This document shows, piece after piece, positions 23,558 through 35,404 of a stretch of DNA of 64,000 nt. Position numbers and translations under genes: made by a program. Within the stretch, counting starts at the first letter, position 1; each line of letters starts with the position of its first letter. Source of the DNA: Siphonodentalium dalli (Eukaryota; Mollusca; Scaphopoda; Gadilida; Siphonodentaliidae); the NCBI GenBank assembly GCA_032622095.1, contig CP136069.1:164790394-164854393 (forward strand), written 5' to 3'. Below the pieces are notes generated by a model. The model did no database searches. It saw only the letters and a program-made list of their open reading frames with translations, and had not been told where the DNA came from.

Positions 23558-24101
23558 AACCAGGTCAGGCACATCATGGATTCAACCATTATAGTTATAT
23601 TTAACTATTATAGTTGAACATGGATATTTTCATTTTGTGAACACGACAATAGAGGCATATAATCCATAATCATATCTCACCAAAAACAATTCGAAATCAG
23701 TCAAGTACTAATTTAAGTACCATGTTGGTTTTTTTTTACGAAATAACCTGGCTAGGTCCATGCGAATTATTAATGATAATGGCACAAGGTAAGGAAGTCA
23801 ATTACCATTCATTTGGTCTCAATCATATATGAAGGAGCGATTATGTCGTCATATAAAGGTATACTTATGTCATTATTAAATAAAATAAGCTGGCGCAAAG
23901 GTTGCCGCAACATTTTATTTTTGGAGACTCTTCACTTTCTGTAATGTTATTAAGAATGCAATTTGTCTGTGTATTCGGATGCACCATCGGAAAGTTTCAA
24001 CAAAAAACAAACAAGGAAACAGTGTATTTGACAATGTCAAATTCAACTAGAATATTAAATATAGCTATAATAGTTGAATGCATGATGTGACTGACCTGGT
24101 T
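23558..24101. mobile_element. TIR element with AACCAGGTCAG ends, copy 1
   Basis: The left end AACCAGGTCAGGCACATCAT and right end ATGATGTGACTGACCTGGTT are inverted, with subterminal TTCAAC...AGTTGAA repeats. A reversed relative lies at 41525-41940. No transposase was seen in the 544 bp. Confidence 0.78.
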
Positions 24102-24348
24102 CCTATAAATGAAGAAATATGCACCTCCATCATATTCTCTAATATCATGCTAATTTATATTGTATTCAACACCACCCATATCGATGTGTATATGATTGCA
24201 TTCTCTCTGTGATATATTGTATAATGTGATTTCTACATTTCTATTTGACTGCTGGGACCACAGTGGAAACAAGTGTTTTGTTTACTGTGCTATCATTGTC
24301 TGTATATCTGTATATACTAATATGGACAAATAAATCTTAACTTCAACC

Positions 24349-24350
<2 letters not shown>
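24102..24350. other. No gene seen
   Basis: No supported feature. Confidence 0.4.
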
Positions 24351-24433
<83 letters not shown>

Positions 24434-24472
24434 GTATGTGTGTGTGAGATAGATTGAGTGGTAGGGAGAGAG

Positions 24473-24546
<74 letters not shown>

Positions 24547-24560
24547 CGAGAAAGAGAAAT
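24351..24560. repeat. (GA)n microsatellite in two blocks
   Basis: Near-pure AG repeats at 24351-24434 and 24465-24542, separated by a TGTGTGTG/GATAG spacer. Open frames of Arg-Glu or Ser-Leu repeats here are by-products. Confidence 0.98.
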
Positions 24561-25110
24561 TGAGAGCACTTTATATAAAATACACGTGTCGGTGACACAT
24601 ACCACCCCTATTAAAGTACCACTCTGTATCACAAGAATGAAAATGTTACATCCAACATGCACATTGGAAGGTCCCATTGATAGAAACTGATAAATTCCTT
24701 TACCCAAGATCATGGAATCGGTGCTATAAACTGATAGACGTGAAACTTACAAGTATATAGAAATGCGAGTACCACGCGAGTCAATATCATCAGGTTTTAT
24801 CTACAATATTAATTGACAACTTTCTCATAATAAACTACTTCTGGTGAGAATTACTAATAGGGTACTACGTCACTAGAATAGGCGTTCTTTCTATCAGTTG
24901 TCGTTTTGCCATATTCATAGAACGTTACGATAACTGTTGCGAGAAGCCAAGCATGAATACGTGAGCTTTTGGTGCCGCGTTCTATATTCAGCGGTTCCTG
25001 AGACTAGGCGTTACAAAAATCACCCAGAAAAATAATTCCATCATCAAGCCTACCACTGACTAAGACCTGATAACAACATAATGCAATACAAATAAATATA
25101 TAAATACTAC
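24561..25110. other. No gene seen
   Basis: No supported feature. Confidence 0.45.
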
Positions 25111-25440
25111 AAGCTATTCGTAATTCTTATCAGTAGTAGTTCATTATGCTACCATTGATAGCTATTCGTAATTCTATCAGTAGTAGTACATTTATGCGAC
25201 CACTATAAGCTATTCGTAATTCTTATCAGTAGTATAGTTTATTATGCGACTACTTTAAGCTATTCGTAATTCTTATCAGTAGTAGTACATTATGCGACCA
25301 CTATAAGCTATTCGTAATTCTCATCAGTAGTAGTTCACTATGCAACTACTCTAAGTATTCGTAATTCTTACCAGTGGTAGTTCATTATGCGACTACTATG
25401 AGCTATTCGTAATTCTTTTTTTTAGTAGTTCTTTATGCGA
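25111..25440. repeat. Minisatellite, about 50-bp unit, roughly seven copies
   Basis: The unit core AGCTATTCGTAATTCTTATC followed by AGTAGTAG and TTATGCGAC recurs seven times with small changes. Confidence 0.9.
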
Positions 25441-26469
25441 AATGTCTCAAATGCTGTGCGAAATTTAACAAACACAAAATAAAATTCCCTGGTGCAGCAT
25501 TAAAGATCCTGTGAGCACTTCAGGTACGACTACATTTAGCTATTACCTCAGTTACTTCAGTTATTACTACATTTAGCTATACTTCGTTGAAAAGTTATGT
25601 CGGTCCAAAACCGTGTTTCGTATAAATGTCGACCCGTGAAATTATTGAACTCGACAACAAATGGCTAACTGTGCTCAGTGATATTTTCGCTTCGAGCTTT
25701 TTAAGCAACCCAATCACAACAATCTTCTATAATATTTGGCAAATTGATTATAGTTGGCGGCAGGTTTGAATGAATAATGTATTGGATAAAGCATGTACAA
25801 TATGATTCACAAAATAACGGTGAAAAATACAAAGCACATACACAATCAGGGCGGTGGTGTGACCTAATGACCATCTTCCCAGCATCGCCCAGGCAAACAT
25901 TAAAGGTACTTCTGTTCAGCAGCTCCCATCGATACTGCGTTCCACGTATGATGGCTGTTTGAAACTACAAACCTAGCTGACTAAGTGACTGTATATTTAA
26001 AAGAAGTTTTTGATAAAACCGAATACATCTAAATCATATCCGTTATGGTGGTTATGGCTTCGCGGTTGCAGTTAGAATTTGCGCATACATCGGTGACGTA
26101 TTGCCCCTAACTTCCCGTGTATACGTTTTAATTATCTCTATAGGCTGGCATCATCCAAACCTGATTTATTTCTATATGATTATATTGACATAATTATATC
26201 TATTCTTAATACCACTGTGATACTATTATGTTGGAATAGTTAATTGATACTGCTAATTATATAGTGACAAAGGAATTACCCAGCTATTGTTGAATTCTAT
26301 TTTTATTTTATTATTCTATTCGATCTAAATGTTAAAAGGAAGACCCGGTTTGAAAAACGAAGAGTGGTTCAAGTAAGGATTTGGCAAATATTACTGAAGA
26401 CGACGGTGTAAATAATTTTATTACTCTCAAAAATATTTCGAAGTTAAAACTTCTAACGGCGTCCCATAT
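25441..26469. other. No gene seen
   Basis: Chance frames only. Confidence 0.45.
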
Positions 26470-26945
26470 AGCATATAGATCATGTATGGCTTGGAGCTGG
26501 CTGTGCTAAAATAGTGGTTTGAGAGGAGAAATATTGTACACGAGCCGCAGGTCTCGACGACCAATATCTTTTCACTCAAATTGATGGCTGTCCGCCTGAA
26601 AATCTAAACGGATAAACTGTTTAAATACATTAGATAGCTTTGATCGACACTTCAAAGATCGTTAAAATTGATCAATAAGTCTAATGACTTTTTCGTGTTC
26701 TGATTGGCTGTACACTGCTATACGTTTTATACGGTACTGATATTGCAACAGTTAACGTACAAGCTAGTTCCAATACTGTTCCATATTAGCCGTGTGTTCA
26801 GATGTCAATGTTGGCGCGAAATGGGCCTGTTAATATACATTGAAAAAGAAAAGTATGTGAGTTGGAAACTGTCGGAAAATAGTATAGCAGTGTACAGCCA
26901 ATCAGAACGCGATAACGTCACGTGCGATATAATATGTATAAACAG
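26470..26945. repeat. Unoccupied copy of the repeat that hosts the foldback element
   Basis: It matches 6127-6848 joined to 10763-10830. AAAATAGTATAGCAGTGTAC (26878-26897) spans the point where the other copy is interrupted. The hairpin end at 26486-26570 is partly decayed. Confidence 0.75.
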
Positions 26946-27433
26946 CATATTTTGTGTTCGTAAAGAAAATCAGCCTTTTGACCATTTTTTGCCATTTAAA
27001 CCGGGTCCGTCCCTGAATTTATTTCATCTTATATACTGTTACTTTTTTACAATAAATATTGATCGGTAATTTAGCGATTGTTATTCTTCCAATCTGCCAT
27101 CGCCAGAGACGAATTAATGACATCAGATGTAGATTGTAAGCTGTGACTTAGCTGTTCTTACCAGTTTACTTATTATCGTGACGAACTTGCTATCTGACCT
27201 TGAACTTTGCATCGCATGTTGTCTCCTGACAATTCCATTATCCACTAGTGCCAGGAAACCGCGAACATACGTCACTATTTACTTGAAAATGACGACAAGA
27301 TATCACGCCTGGCAATTTCTACATTTTTTCTCTTTACTTTCCAAAGATATCACCAAGCTATCAGACTAATTATCTATCACAACACCTCATCTCGGATACT
27401 GCAAAAAAAAGGATATCGAACATATTTGTTTTA
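26946..27433. other. No gene seen
   Basis: No supported feature. Confidence 0.45.
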
Positions 27434-28490
27434 AAGGGGGACTGTAAACTAAATCCGGCCATTTATGGGACTATCTCTTCTATACTCAACAGAATATATG
27501 CAATAAATGAATGGATATGAGCCATGGATTAGTGCAAAATACACTCATGTGTTCCACGAATGGTGTAAACAACATGGTAATTATAATGAAAATGAATTTA
27601 TGACTCCAGCCATTTAGTCATTTTCAGAATCAGAATCAGAATTTTTAATCTCAAATCGCCGGACGTGTCCGGTATAACCTGGGACTAGTAGTCCCAGGTA
27701 TAACAGAGTGTAGTTATGAATACACGTCAATATATACAAATAGATGGTAATGCGGTTGAAAGCAATATATATAGTTCAATACCCATGTGCACGTTCTGGA
27801 AGGGTGGGATATGGGCGTACGTGAGGTGATTTAGTTGGGGTGGGTGCTTCAAGGTTCGCGTGGTTATGCCACATCTAGGGGGCTCCATTAGGCGAAGGGC
27901 GTCTCGGATGAACATACTAAGATCGGTGAGGGTTCTTTTATTTGTGCACGTGAAGAGGGCATTGAGTTTGTGTGCATTTGGACACGTGTAGTAGTATGAT
28001 TTAAGATATTTTCGTCTCAAATCGCATAGTTTTTCACATTTGAGTATGATATGGTATTCATGACCAAGTTCAACGTCGCACAGCGTGCATTTTCGATCGG
28101 AGTAGTCTTTTTTTGCCCACGATCCGGATTCGATCGGTAAGTTATGATTTCTTGTACGAAATTTAATCAGACGCGTTACTACTGTTTGGTTTTCTAATGA
28201 GAGATATATTTCCTTCGAAAAGTCAGTCTTGATGATTCTGTAGAAGGCACATTTATTGGATTTTACTATATCACCATGCCATGATTGTACAAATGCGTCT
28301 TGTATTCGATCTTTGATGAGTCTATTTTTCATTTTCATTATAATTACCATGTTGTTTGCATCATTCGTAGGGCACATGAGTGTATTTTTGCACTAATCCA
28401 TGGCTCAAATTCATTAATTTGTTGCATCTATTCTGTTGAGTATAAAAGTAGATGGTCCCATAAATGGCCGGATTTAGTGTACAGTCCTCA
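27434..28490. mobile_element. Palindromic TIR element, ACTAAATCCGGCC class, copy 2, split by a LINE
   Basis: The left arm 27434-27617 and right arm 28338-28490 are inverted (CTAAATCCGGCCATTTATGG / CCATAAATGGCCGGATTTAG). The homologous intact copy at 20440 shows that a LINE tail interrupts the element near its centre. Confidence 0.85.
27627..28328 (-). mobile_element. 5'-truncated LINE, RT C-terminal domain
   Basis: The minus-strand frame (28377-27727) carries FRTRNHNLPIESG, CTLCDVELGHEYH and ILKCEKLCDLRRKYL, that is a CxxC..H..C knuckle typical of the tail of non-LTR reverse transcriptases. The 3' end is a short TTCTGA repeat on the minus strand (27625-27645). A 9-bp target duplication TCATTTTCA flanks it (27618-27626, 28329-28337). 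This LINE type differs from those at 4412 and 43391. The catalytic RT motifs are absent. The predicted start methionine belongs to the host MITE arm. Confidence 0.85.
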
Positions 28491-28713
28491 TTTAAGGAGA
28501 TTTTGGTGTTCAAAATTCACAACTTCGAAAAGGCTGACCATAGTGAGCTACAGTAACACTTCATATAGCTCATTCGCTATAATATTGTTTTTATATGTAG
28601 GATTAGGTGAACATTATTACTCATTTCGATGTGAGACCTCGTCGGCATTTTCGAGTAAATTATGGCGCATATATATAGACAGAACACAATGCGCATCTTA
28701 ATCGAGACTCTTT
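28491..28713. other. No gene seen
   Basis: No supported feature. Confidence 0.4.
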
Positions 28714-28885
28714 TATCGAATGAGTTGCGGGTGGCGCAAGGATATATTTCGCGAGAGCGTAGCTCGAGCGAAATATAACTTTGCGCCGTCCGCAACGAGT
28801 TCGATAACAGATTCGAGATTATGATGCAAGTTGTGTTCTGTATTTATTCTACACCGTTCAGTCAGATAAATTCAATCCATGAATG
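28714..28885. repeat. Hairpin plus dispersed repeat end
   Basis: The hairpin 28714-28806 pairs GAGTTGCGGGTGGCGCAA with its complement. The following segment (ATTCGAGATTATGATGCAAG) matches 51870-51765 in reverse. Confidence 0.75.
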
Positions 28886-28974
28886 TCACCTTCATTGTTA
28901 CTATAGCTACCTTTATTGTGATTTAAGTCTGTCAAATAACCAGTAATTATGGAGGGATCACCGGAAGCGGATGA

Positions 28975-29105
28975 TCGACGCAATGTACGTCATCTTTCTT
29001 GGCGACAACGTCAACAAGAATAGTTCCGGCTTGTATTCCACTAGAGGTATACACTTATATGTATTCAATGGCTGTGATTCCGTTGAATACATGTGACTCA
29101 CGCCA
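28975..29105. repeat. Dispersed repeat, inverted relative at 49965-50090
   Basis: GTACGTCATCTTTCTTGGCG and GCCGGCTTGTATTCCAC-like stretches recur as complements at 50030-50085. Confidence 0.7.
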
Positions 29106-30842
29106 ATGGGTGTGGAATAAATAGGGCCTCGTCCATGGGGGAGTCCTGGATGCCAAAAATTAATCCGTAGCCTTAACTTCACGCAATTGTCATCCAAATA
29201 CTATATTTTACTTTGTTTTTTGTTTAAAACAGCTTGCAGGTGTTCTAGTTTTCTCTGTTGACTAGAAATGAAGCACTTGAAGTAGTTATCACCCCGTGAT
29301 ATGTGATAACATTGATGAAATTCACTAAAAAATAATGTTGAAATGGGTAGTTGTCTTTCTGCGAACGGAAAACAAATTGCATATAATTGCGTAATAATTG
29401 TCTTTGGTCAAGATATGTATACAAAATAAGTTTATTTTCATTCTATTTATCCCATAACTATCAGCCATTATGCTTACAAATAATTCGATATGATGCTTGC
29501 GAATGAATGGTGTTGGGATGAGATTGTGACCTAGCTCTTCTTATCTGTCAACATGGTTATTTAAGACTTGTGAAGATTATTATCAATTATCACAGGTTTA
29601 AAACATTTTATTTTAATAAAGACTAGACTCTTCTAGACTATACGAACAATTTCCTGTAGCATTCAATGCCATTCAGTTTCATTACACGTCAACAGTGAAA
29701 AATGTATTTAATATGCATACATCTGCGTCCATCGGTGCATATATGCAGAGCAGTACAACTGAAAGGAGAAGGATATAACCGATTCATGCGAAGAAAGTGT
29801 TACATTTGGAATTGCACTGCTTTGTGGTGATGGGTTTAGACAAGTTCCCTTAACATAAGCACGCAAAAGCAACGGAACCCCAAAGGTAACCCATTTTTCG
29901 CGAAATTTTAATCAGTAAATTTCAACATTCGGTACTATTGTAAGATTGTGCCAGGACAAGAGTGTACCTTATATATTTATAGAAATAATTAGATTGCTCA
30001 AAATTGTTAATCGTATCAAAAGAACGCGAAAGTCCAGCCATTTTGTTTCATAGCAGCTATTAGAGTTCTTGTAACTCTTGTTCAGTGTTTTTTTTTTTAG
30101 ATTTTAGTGTAGGCAGGCAGATGGGGCATGTCTATGAAATTATTAAAAAATCGTATTTTATACCAGTTGAAACCTGTTTAAACAGGCATAGAAACTTATT
30201 TCTGTTGTTTTATATCTATTAGTATATTAGCTAGTCAATTATTGCTAACAAATGGAAGTCTCAATTTCTGTAAATCAAGTTGAGCAGATAATCGTCATTG
30301 AAACAGTAATCATGGTGATTCAATTTGAAATTCTTAACAGTACATTGATTGGAATTAAACAGAAAGTAACAATAATTGATTTTAATTAAAAACAACCTGG
30401 TTGGAATAGGAGGCGGACACTTAAATGGACAGAATTTGGAGATGGGTAGGAGTCGGTGTCAAAAATGTGATGGATAAAAATTACACGGAACGGTGGGTGG
30501 GTCCCATAATTCTGAGAGAAAAAAAATTAACCTTGTGTATGCATTTTTTATCCGCCCCCTGACTGTAATTGGAATTTTTGCTATAACGTGACAAAAATTC
30601 CAAACATGTCAAAACTTCCTGTTTTAAAAGTCAATACCTGGCCACGAAAACCTCTTATTAATGGGTTCGTGACTCTGATCTAATTATTTTCTGCTATAGA
30701 AAACTTACAGGTGATGGTTTTGTGGTGTCAAATCGGACATGGCATCTTTAACTGCAGGTGTGGTGCTCACAATAGTGAGATAAGCGCTCGTTATTTATAC
30801 CATATATCAGGGATATCTACTACATGTATGTATTTTGAGACT
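29106..30842. other. 1.7 kb without recognised gene
   Basis: AT-rich sequence. No splice-supported exon, RNA gene or repeat family was identified. Confidence 0.5.
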
Positions 30843-30875
30843 TCGTGTGAATATATATATATATATATATATATA

Positions 30876-31351
30876 TCCTTTATAGACTCGAAAACGGCTC
30901 GACCGATTGAGTCCAAACTTCCTATCAAGGGTAAAAAGTAAGGGAAGTGTCATCGCACCATTCGCGAGCCCGTGCGACCACTCCTTCGCACTTCAACTGC
31001 CACCGTAATGGGGATTGATGGGTTAATCGCGTGATAATTAATGAGCGTTTGTATATGAGGTGTCGCTATTAAAGAGCGTTTATCTACTTTAGTGAAAATA
31101 TACGGCATTTGACCGTCTCGGAAACTGGGGATATCGAGACGAAATTTCGTACTTAGGGGTTCCAAGGGACGGGAGAGATTTTCGTCGGGTCAGTTTGTCC
31201 ACCCAACATGACCTTGACACGGGTACCAGCAAATGACCTTGGGCGATATTTCGGACATCAGCAGTGGCAGCGACGTACGGGGTTACCTTGAAAAACAAAA
31301 ATTAATGGATCGACCAAAGCCATGGGACCAATCCCGCCGGTGGCGGGCTAA
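30876..31351 (+). mobile_element. Helitron-like non-autonomous element
   Basis: It starts TCCTTTATAGACTCG directly after a (TA)n run (30851-30875) and ends with a GC hairpin CCCGCCGGTGGCGGG (31333-31347) followed by CTAA. It is flanked by A on the left and T on the right. TC...CTRR ends, a terminal hairpin and A/T insertion are Helitron traits. The hairpin abuts CTAA more closely than usual. No Rep/helicase is present. Confidence 0.42.
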
Positions 31352-31370
31352 TCTGCTATAGCATTATATA

Positions 31371-34300
31371 TGGTTTAAACAATATTTTATTTCTTCCCAA
31401 AATTATATAATTATAAAACATGACACATGCAGGAATAGAAGAGGATTTGACAACAAGCATCAGATGCTTATATAGAGCCATCTCCTGAGACAAGAATAGA
31501 TTACATATAGTGGTCAGTGAGAAGTGGAAGTCAAGCTTAAGTCAGAGGAAGAGAAACAGAGCATGATAAGGAGATTAATGAACTGATGGATTACAGTTGG
31601 GTGAGAACAGAGGGGAAAAAAGCAATTAGCACATATATTTACAATGATCACTTCCCTTATGCATGTTATTGTTTTACATAGGAAAATTTAAAACTATATG
31701 TGTCGAGTGGAGTCAATAGTTTGCCAGTACCTTAATATGGCTTTTAGTTTTTATTTATTTATTCAAATTTTTTTTTTTTGGATCGAGTTATTGAAATTAT
31801 TACCACATTGTTAGCTATATACATGTATATAATTTATAGCTATATCATTTTTTATTTGTGTCTCTGAAGACTATCAAATTCGAGCAGCTACTTATTGTGA
31901 ATATCAGAAATACAATTGGCGACTAACGAAATCGATTGCTTGTTAGTATAAATGTTTGAGTTGCATCAAATATGGCCTTATTAAGTCTTTTGGGAAATGA
32001 AATAGATCCCTTAAGTAGAATATCAGATCTCCACAAATTTTGTGCTAATACTGAGAAAATTTCAATTCGTATTGTCGAGTATCTGGGACAATATAGTAAA
32101 AAGTGGTCGGCAGTCTCGATTTCCCCACATGAGCATTTATCAGATTCATTTAAATGGTTGCGACTGAGATCATCATTGAGGTTACTGCATCCTAGTCGAA
32201 GTTGCGTGTGAATTAACTGGGCTTTGCGGCATTTGCTATAGCTATAATGGCGAACATTCTTTTGTCTTAGGCGCAGATTTGTATTCAATTTGTATTTGAA
32301 ATTTTCTAGGGTTTCTGAATTTTTCAGGTCATCAGATAATTTATTCCACTGGCGTGTTGTCGCGGGCAAGAATGATCGTTGATATGATGATGTGTCCGAA
32401 AAAGGGGGTCTTAAGTCAGTTCTCCGAAAGTCATATCTGTCAGCCCCTGAGTGTTTATGATTAACAGTGTTGTAAAGATATGCTGGCGAATTGCGATAGA
32501 ACATCTTAACAAGGTCTGCCAATATATTAATGCTGTTTATGCTTCTAGTTCCTCCCGTTGCTATTCTAGCAGCTTCAAATTGGATTTGTTTTCTATTAGC
32601 TCGCTTTCTGCGTGCGTGCAGTTGTCCCATACGGATGAGGCATATTCCAAGACTGGTCTTATATAAGCAAAATATATTCTCTCTATAGTTATACGGTCTA
32701 GGTAGTATTTAAAATTTCTTAGGTGGTTCACTCGTTTCCAGGTCCTGTCTATAATGTCACTTATATGAGCATCCCATGAGCCATGATTGTTAAACGTTAG
32801 TCCCAGATGTTTGTGAAAAGTCACCTCATTTACGTCCTCGTTACACATATAAGCCTTTTAACTGGTTCGCGATTTTCAAGATGGCCGATGGTTCCATATG
32901 GTCCGATTCCTAGCTTTTTATCCAACCCATCGGTAAAAGCCGGTAAAATGTCAAAGTTGAGAAGTAGCATCCATTTCGACCATTTGTAAACATTCGACAG
33001 CTGAGTGCGAGAATTTTTTATCAACATTTTATGGCTTAATTTCACTTATTCTGAGTGCAACTACGTGTTTAAGAATTGTTTTGTGGCCATGTCATCTATA
33101 GAGTTAGGATCTGGTGACGATGCAGACATTCAGACGCCCTTTTTTGTCAGCGAACTTCCCATAAGTTACTGATAAATAGCGAGTTCTTGCGTTAAAAAAA
33201 TAACTCAAAAACATACGTGATACATCCAATCCATCTACTGTGCGAAACCTATGTATCGTATGTATCCAGGGTGAGTGTTTAAATAGTTTTATGAAGTTCT
33301 CGCACCTGCGATACGATAACGACCTGTTGCCATTTTATTTTTGGAATTCCCAGACTGGAGTCATATGCTAAACATAGATGCTACTTGTTAACTTTGACCT
33401 CCGGAGACCAAATGGCGGATTCGCCGCGAGTAAGTGAAATCACTTATGGAGTCGGGGATGATCAGGGGGTCAGTTTTACGCGATATCAAAAGAGTCTCTG
33501 TTTTTGTCGGGTTAAATTTCACAAGCCATTCTTGTGCCCAGGATGCCAATCGTTCAATATCACCGTTTATTAATTCGGCCGCCAATGTAGCCTGTAGGGT
33601 CTTCAACTGTTAAAAAATATGGATGTATCATCTGCAAACAAGCGTATATGACAGTTAACATTTTGCGTTATATCATTAATATAGATACGAAAAAAGAGGG
33701 GGCCGAGTATATAGCCCTGGGGCACATCCGCCATGACATATTTCCATTGAGAATGATCTCCCTCAATTAAGTCTCGCTGTTCACGGTCAGTTAAATATGA
33801 CTCAAGAAGTTTTAGCAGATTGCCTGTAATACCTATACTATCTAGTTTATATAAAAGGCCACGGTGTCAGACTTGATCAAACACCTTGCTTATGTCACAA
33901 AATACACATCTGATCTCTTTTCCCATGTCTAGCGATGAACATATGTGATCATACAAATCTGTTAGTTGGAACACGGTGGAGTCCCCTCGGACAAATCCAG
34001 ACTGGTATTGCGTTATGATTCCGTTTGAAGAGAGAAATTCCCACAAATGATTAAAAATTCATCTTTCAAATACTTTTGATATACAGCTGAGTAATGCTAC
34101 TGGTCGATAATTTGAGACATCTGATAGTTCTCTTTCTTAAATATTGGCACAATGTTTGATCTTTTCCATGCTTGAGGGAAATAAGACTGTTGAATGCAAG
34201 TATTAAATAGTTCAGCAAGGGGGATGCTAAGCGAGGTAGCACAGTTCTTGAGAACTTTGGGATTTATCATGTCAGGACCACAGGCTTTTTATGCTTTTAA

Positions 34301-34440
34301 TGATTCTAGGGCAGATCTTACCGATTCGTGAGTTATTTTGTTTGTTGATAGCGTTGATCTCCATGGATTGAAAGATTTGTGAGGTAATGTTATTCCAGTT
34401 TCGTCAACGAAAGAAATACTACAAAAATTGTTATTTATTG
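31371..34440 (-). mobile_element. Degraded CR1/L2-like LINE (RT and 3' UTR)
   Basis: Read on the minus strand, recognisable RT blocks occur in order. They are a finger region near 34090-34290, CDISKVFDQV (near 33870), GYILGPLFFRIYINDI (near 33700), the catalytic FADDTSI (near 33635), FNPTKTETLLISRK (near 33500), FHKHLGLTF (near 32815) and a zinc-knuckle tail CSCGEIETADHFLLYC (near 32110). The tail frame is 32630-31923. Several stops and frameshifts and a roughly 570-bp interruption at about 32849-33425 inactivate it. The 3' UTR ends near 31371 with AATAAAATATTGTTTAAA on the minus strand. The 5' side stops at the foldback element beginning 34443, so endonuclease and ORF1 are missing. Confidence 0.88.
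32849..33425. other. Unassigned insertion within the LINE
   Basis: The sequence between the RT thumb (33426 upward) and FHKHLGL block (32848 downward) has no RT similarity. Neighbouring RT blocks would otherwise be nearly contiguous. No clear terminal repeats or target duplication was found. Confidence 0.55.
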
Positions 34441-34442
34441 TT

Positions 34443-35012
34443 TAGTATTATATATAAAGCTGAATTGGTCATTGTCGCATGGTTTCGTGGAAAAAGACAC
34501 CCAGACACTCCTAAACGTGCAAAAGGACACCCAGGATATCCTAAACGTGCAAAAAGACACCCATATTATCTCAAATGTGCAAAGAGACACATATGCTCTC
34601 CCAAATGCGCAAAACGTCACACAGAAACTCAAAGGTGATTCAATGATACGGAAACTGCGGTGCCAGTCAAATTCAAAGCGAACGGAAATCACATTCAGTT
34701 CAATTTCCGTTGAAATTCCACTCCGATCAAAAGCAAATACAATACTTATTATAATAATAATTAGAAGACGACTAGTCTAAAATCACGTTTTTTATGAGAT
34801 TTCGAGATACTGGGTTACTGTTTACACATTTGGGAGATCATGGGTGTCTTTTTGCACATTTGGGAGATCATGGGTTCCTTTTTGCACATTTGGGAGATAC
34901 TGTGTGTCTTTTTGCACACTTGAGAGATCATGGGTGTCTTTTTGCACATTTGGGAGATCCTGGGTTCCTTTTTGCACGATACCGTGCGACAATGACCAAT
35001 TGAGCTATACTA
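34443..35012. mobile_element. Foldback element built from 30-bp tandem units
   Basis: The outer inverted ends are AAGCTGAATTGGTCATTGTC (left) and GACAATGACCAATTGAGCT (right). Inside, the left arm carries four to five copies of AAAAAGACACCCAGATA-type units. The right arm carries six copies of the reverse complement (GGGTGTCTTTTTGCACATTT plus GGGAGATCAT). The middle 34625-34795 is unique. Frames on both strands translate the repeat and are not genes. Confidence 0.87.
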
Positions 35013-35404
35013 ACAAGGGATGCTTGCTAGTAGTGAATAAGAGCCGATCTGTGTAAATTCTATGACTTAATTAAGAAGTTTTTTGGCATATAAAGTCCGT
35101 ATAAAAGTATGTAATATTCATCGACTTTGTCCATCCCCGAAAGGGACCGGGTGGAAAATAGTGAGTATAATATAGGATTTGAACCACCACGAGGCTTTAA
35201 TATTATCACGATACGAAAGATCAATTGCCTCGAGCTTCTTCTGCGATAGCAACAGCGTCATAAATTGAAAAGGTATCGATGACCAACTCGGAAAAGGGTT
35301 TGTGCAATGAGAGGGTTAATTGTCATAGAATAATGTCTTGTTTTGAAGTTTATTTCCAAAATATATCATGCAATTCGGAATAAACAATACATCACTCATT
35401 TAGA
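35013..35404. other. No gene seen
   Basis: No supported feature. Confidence 0.4.

Noticed and set aside
24282-24713. Ser-Leu and Arg-Glu repeat proteins
   Set aside because: Pure translation of the (GA)n microsatellite.
25111-25440. CRISPR-like array
   Set aside because: Repeats are diverged, units are contiguous without unique spacers, and the sequence is eukaryotic.
30711-30941. Plus-strand exon starting after TTACAG at 30710
   Set aside because: The frame in matching phase stops after 14 codons, with no donor or recognised peptide.
31089-31298. Minus-strand frame inside the Helitron-like element
   Set aside because: No Rep or helicase motif, and the length is consistent with chance.
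34387-35056. Repeat-protein frames (CAKRHPYY, CTFGRSWVPF types)
   Set aside because: Translation of the 30-bp tandem units in the foldback arms, open on several frames and both strands.
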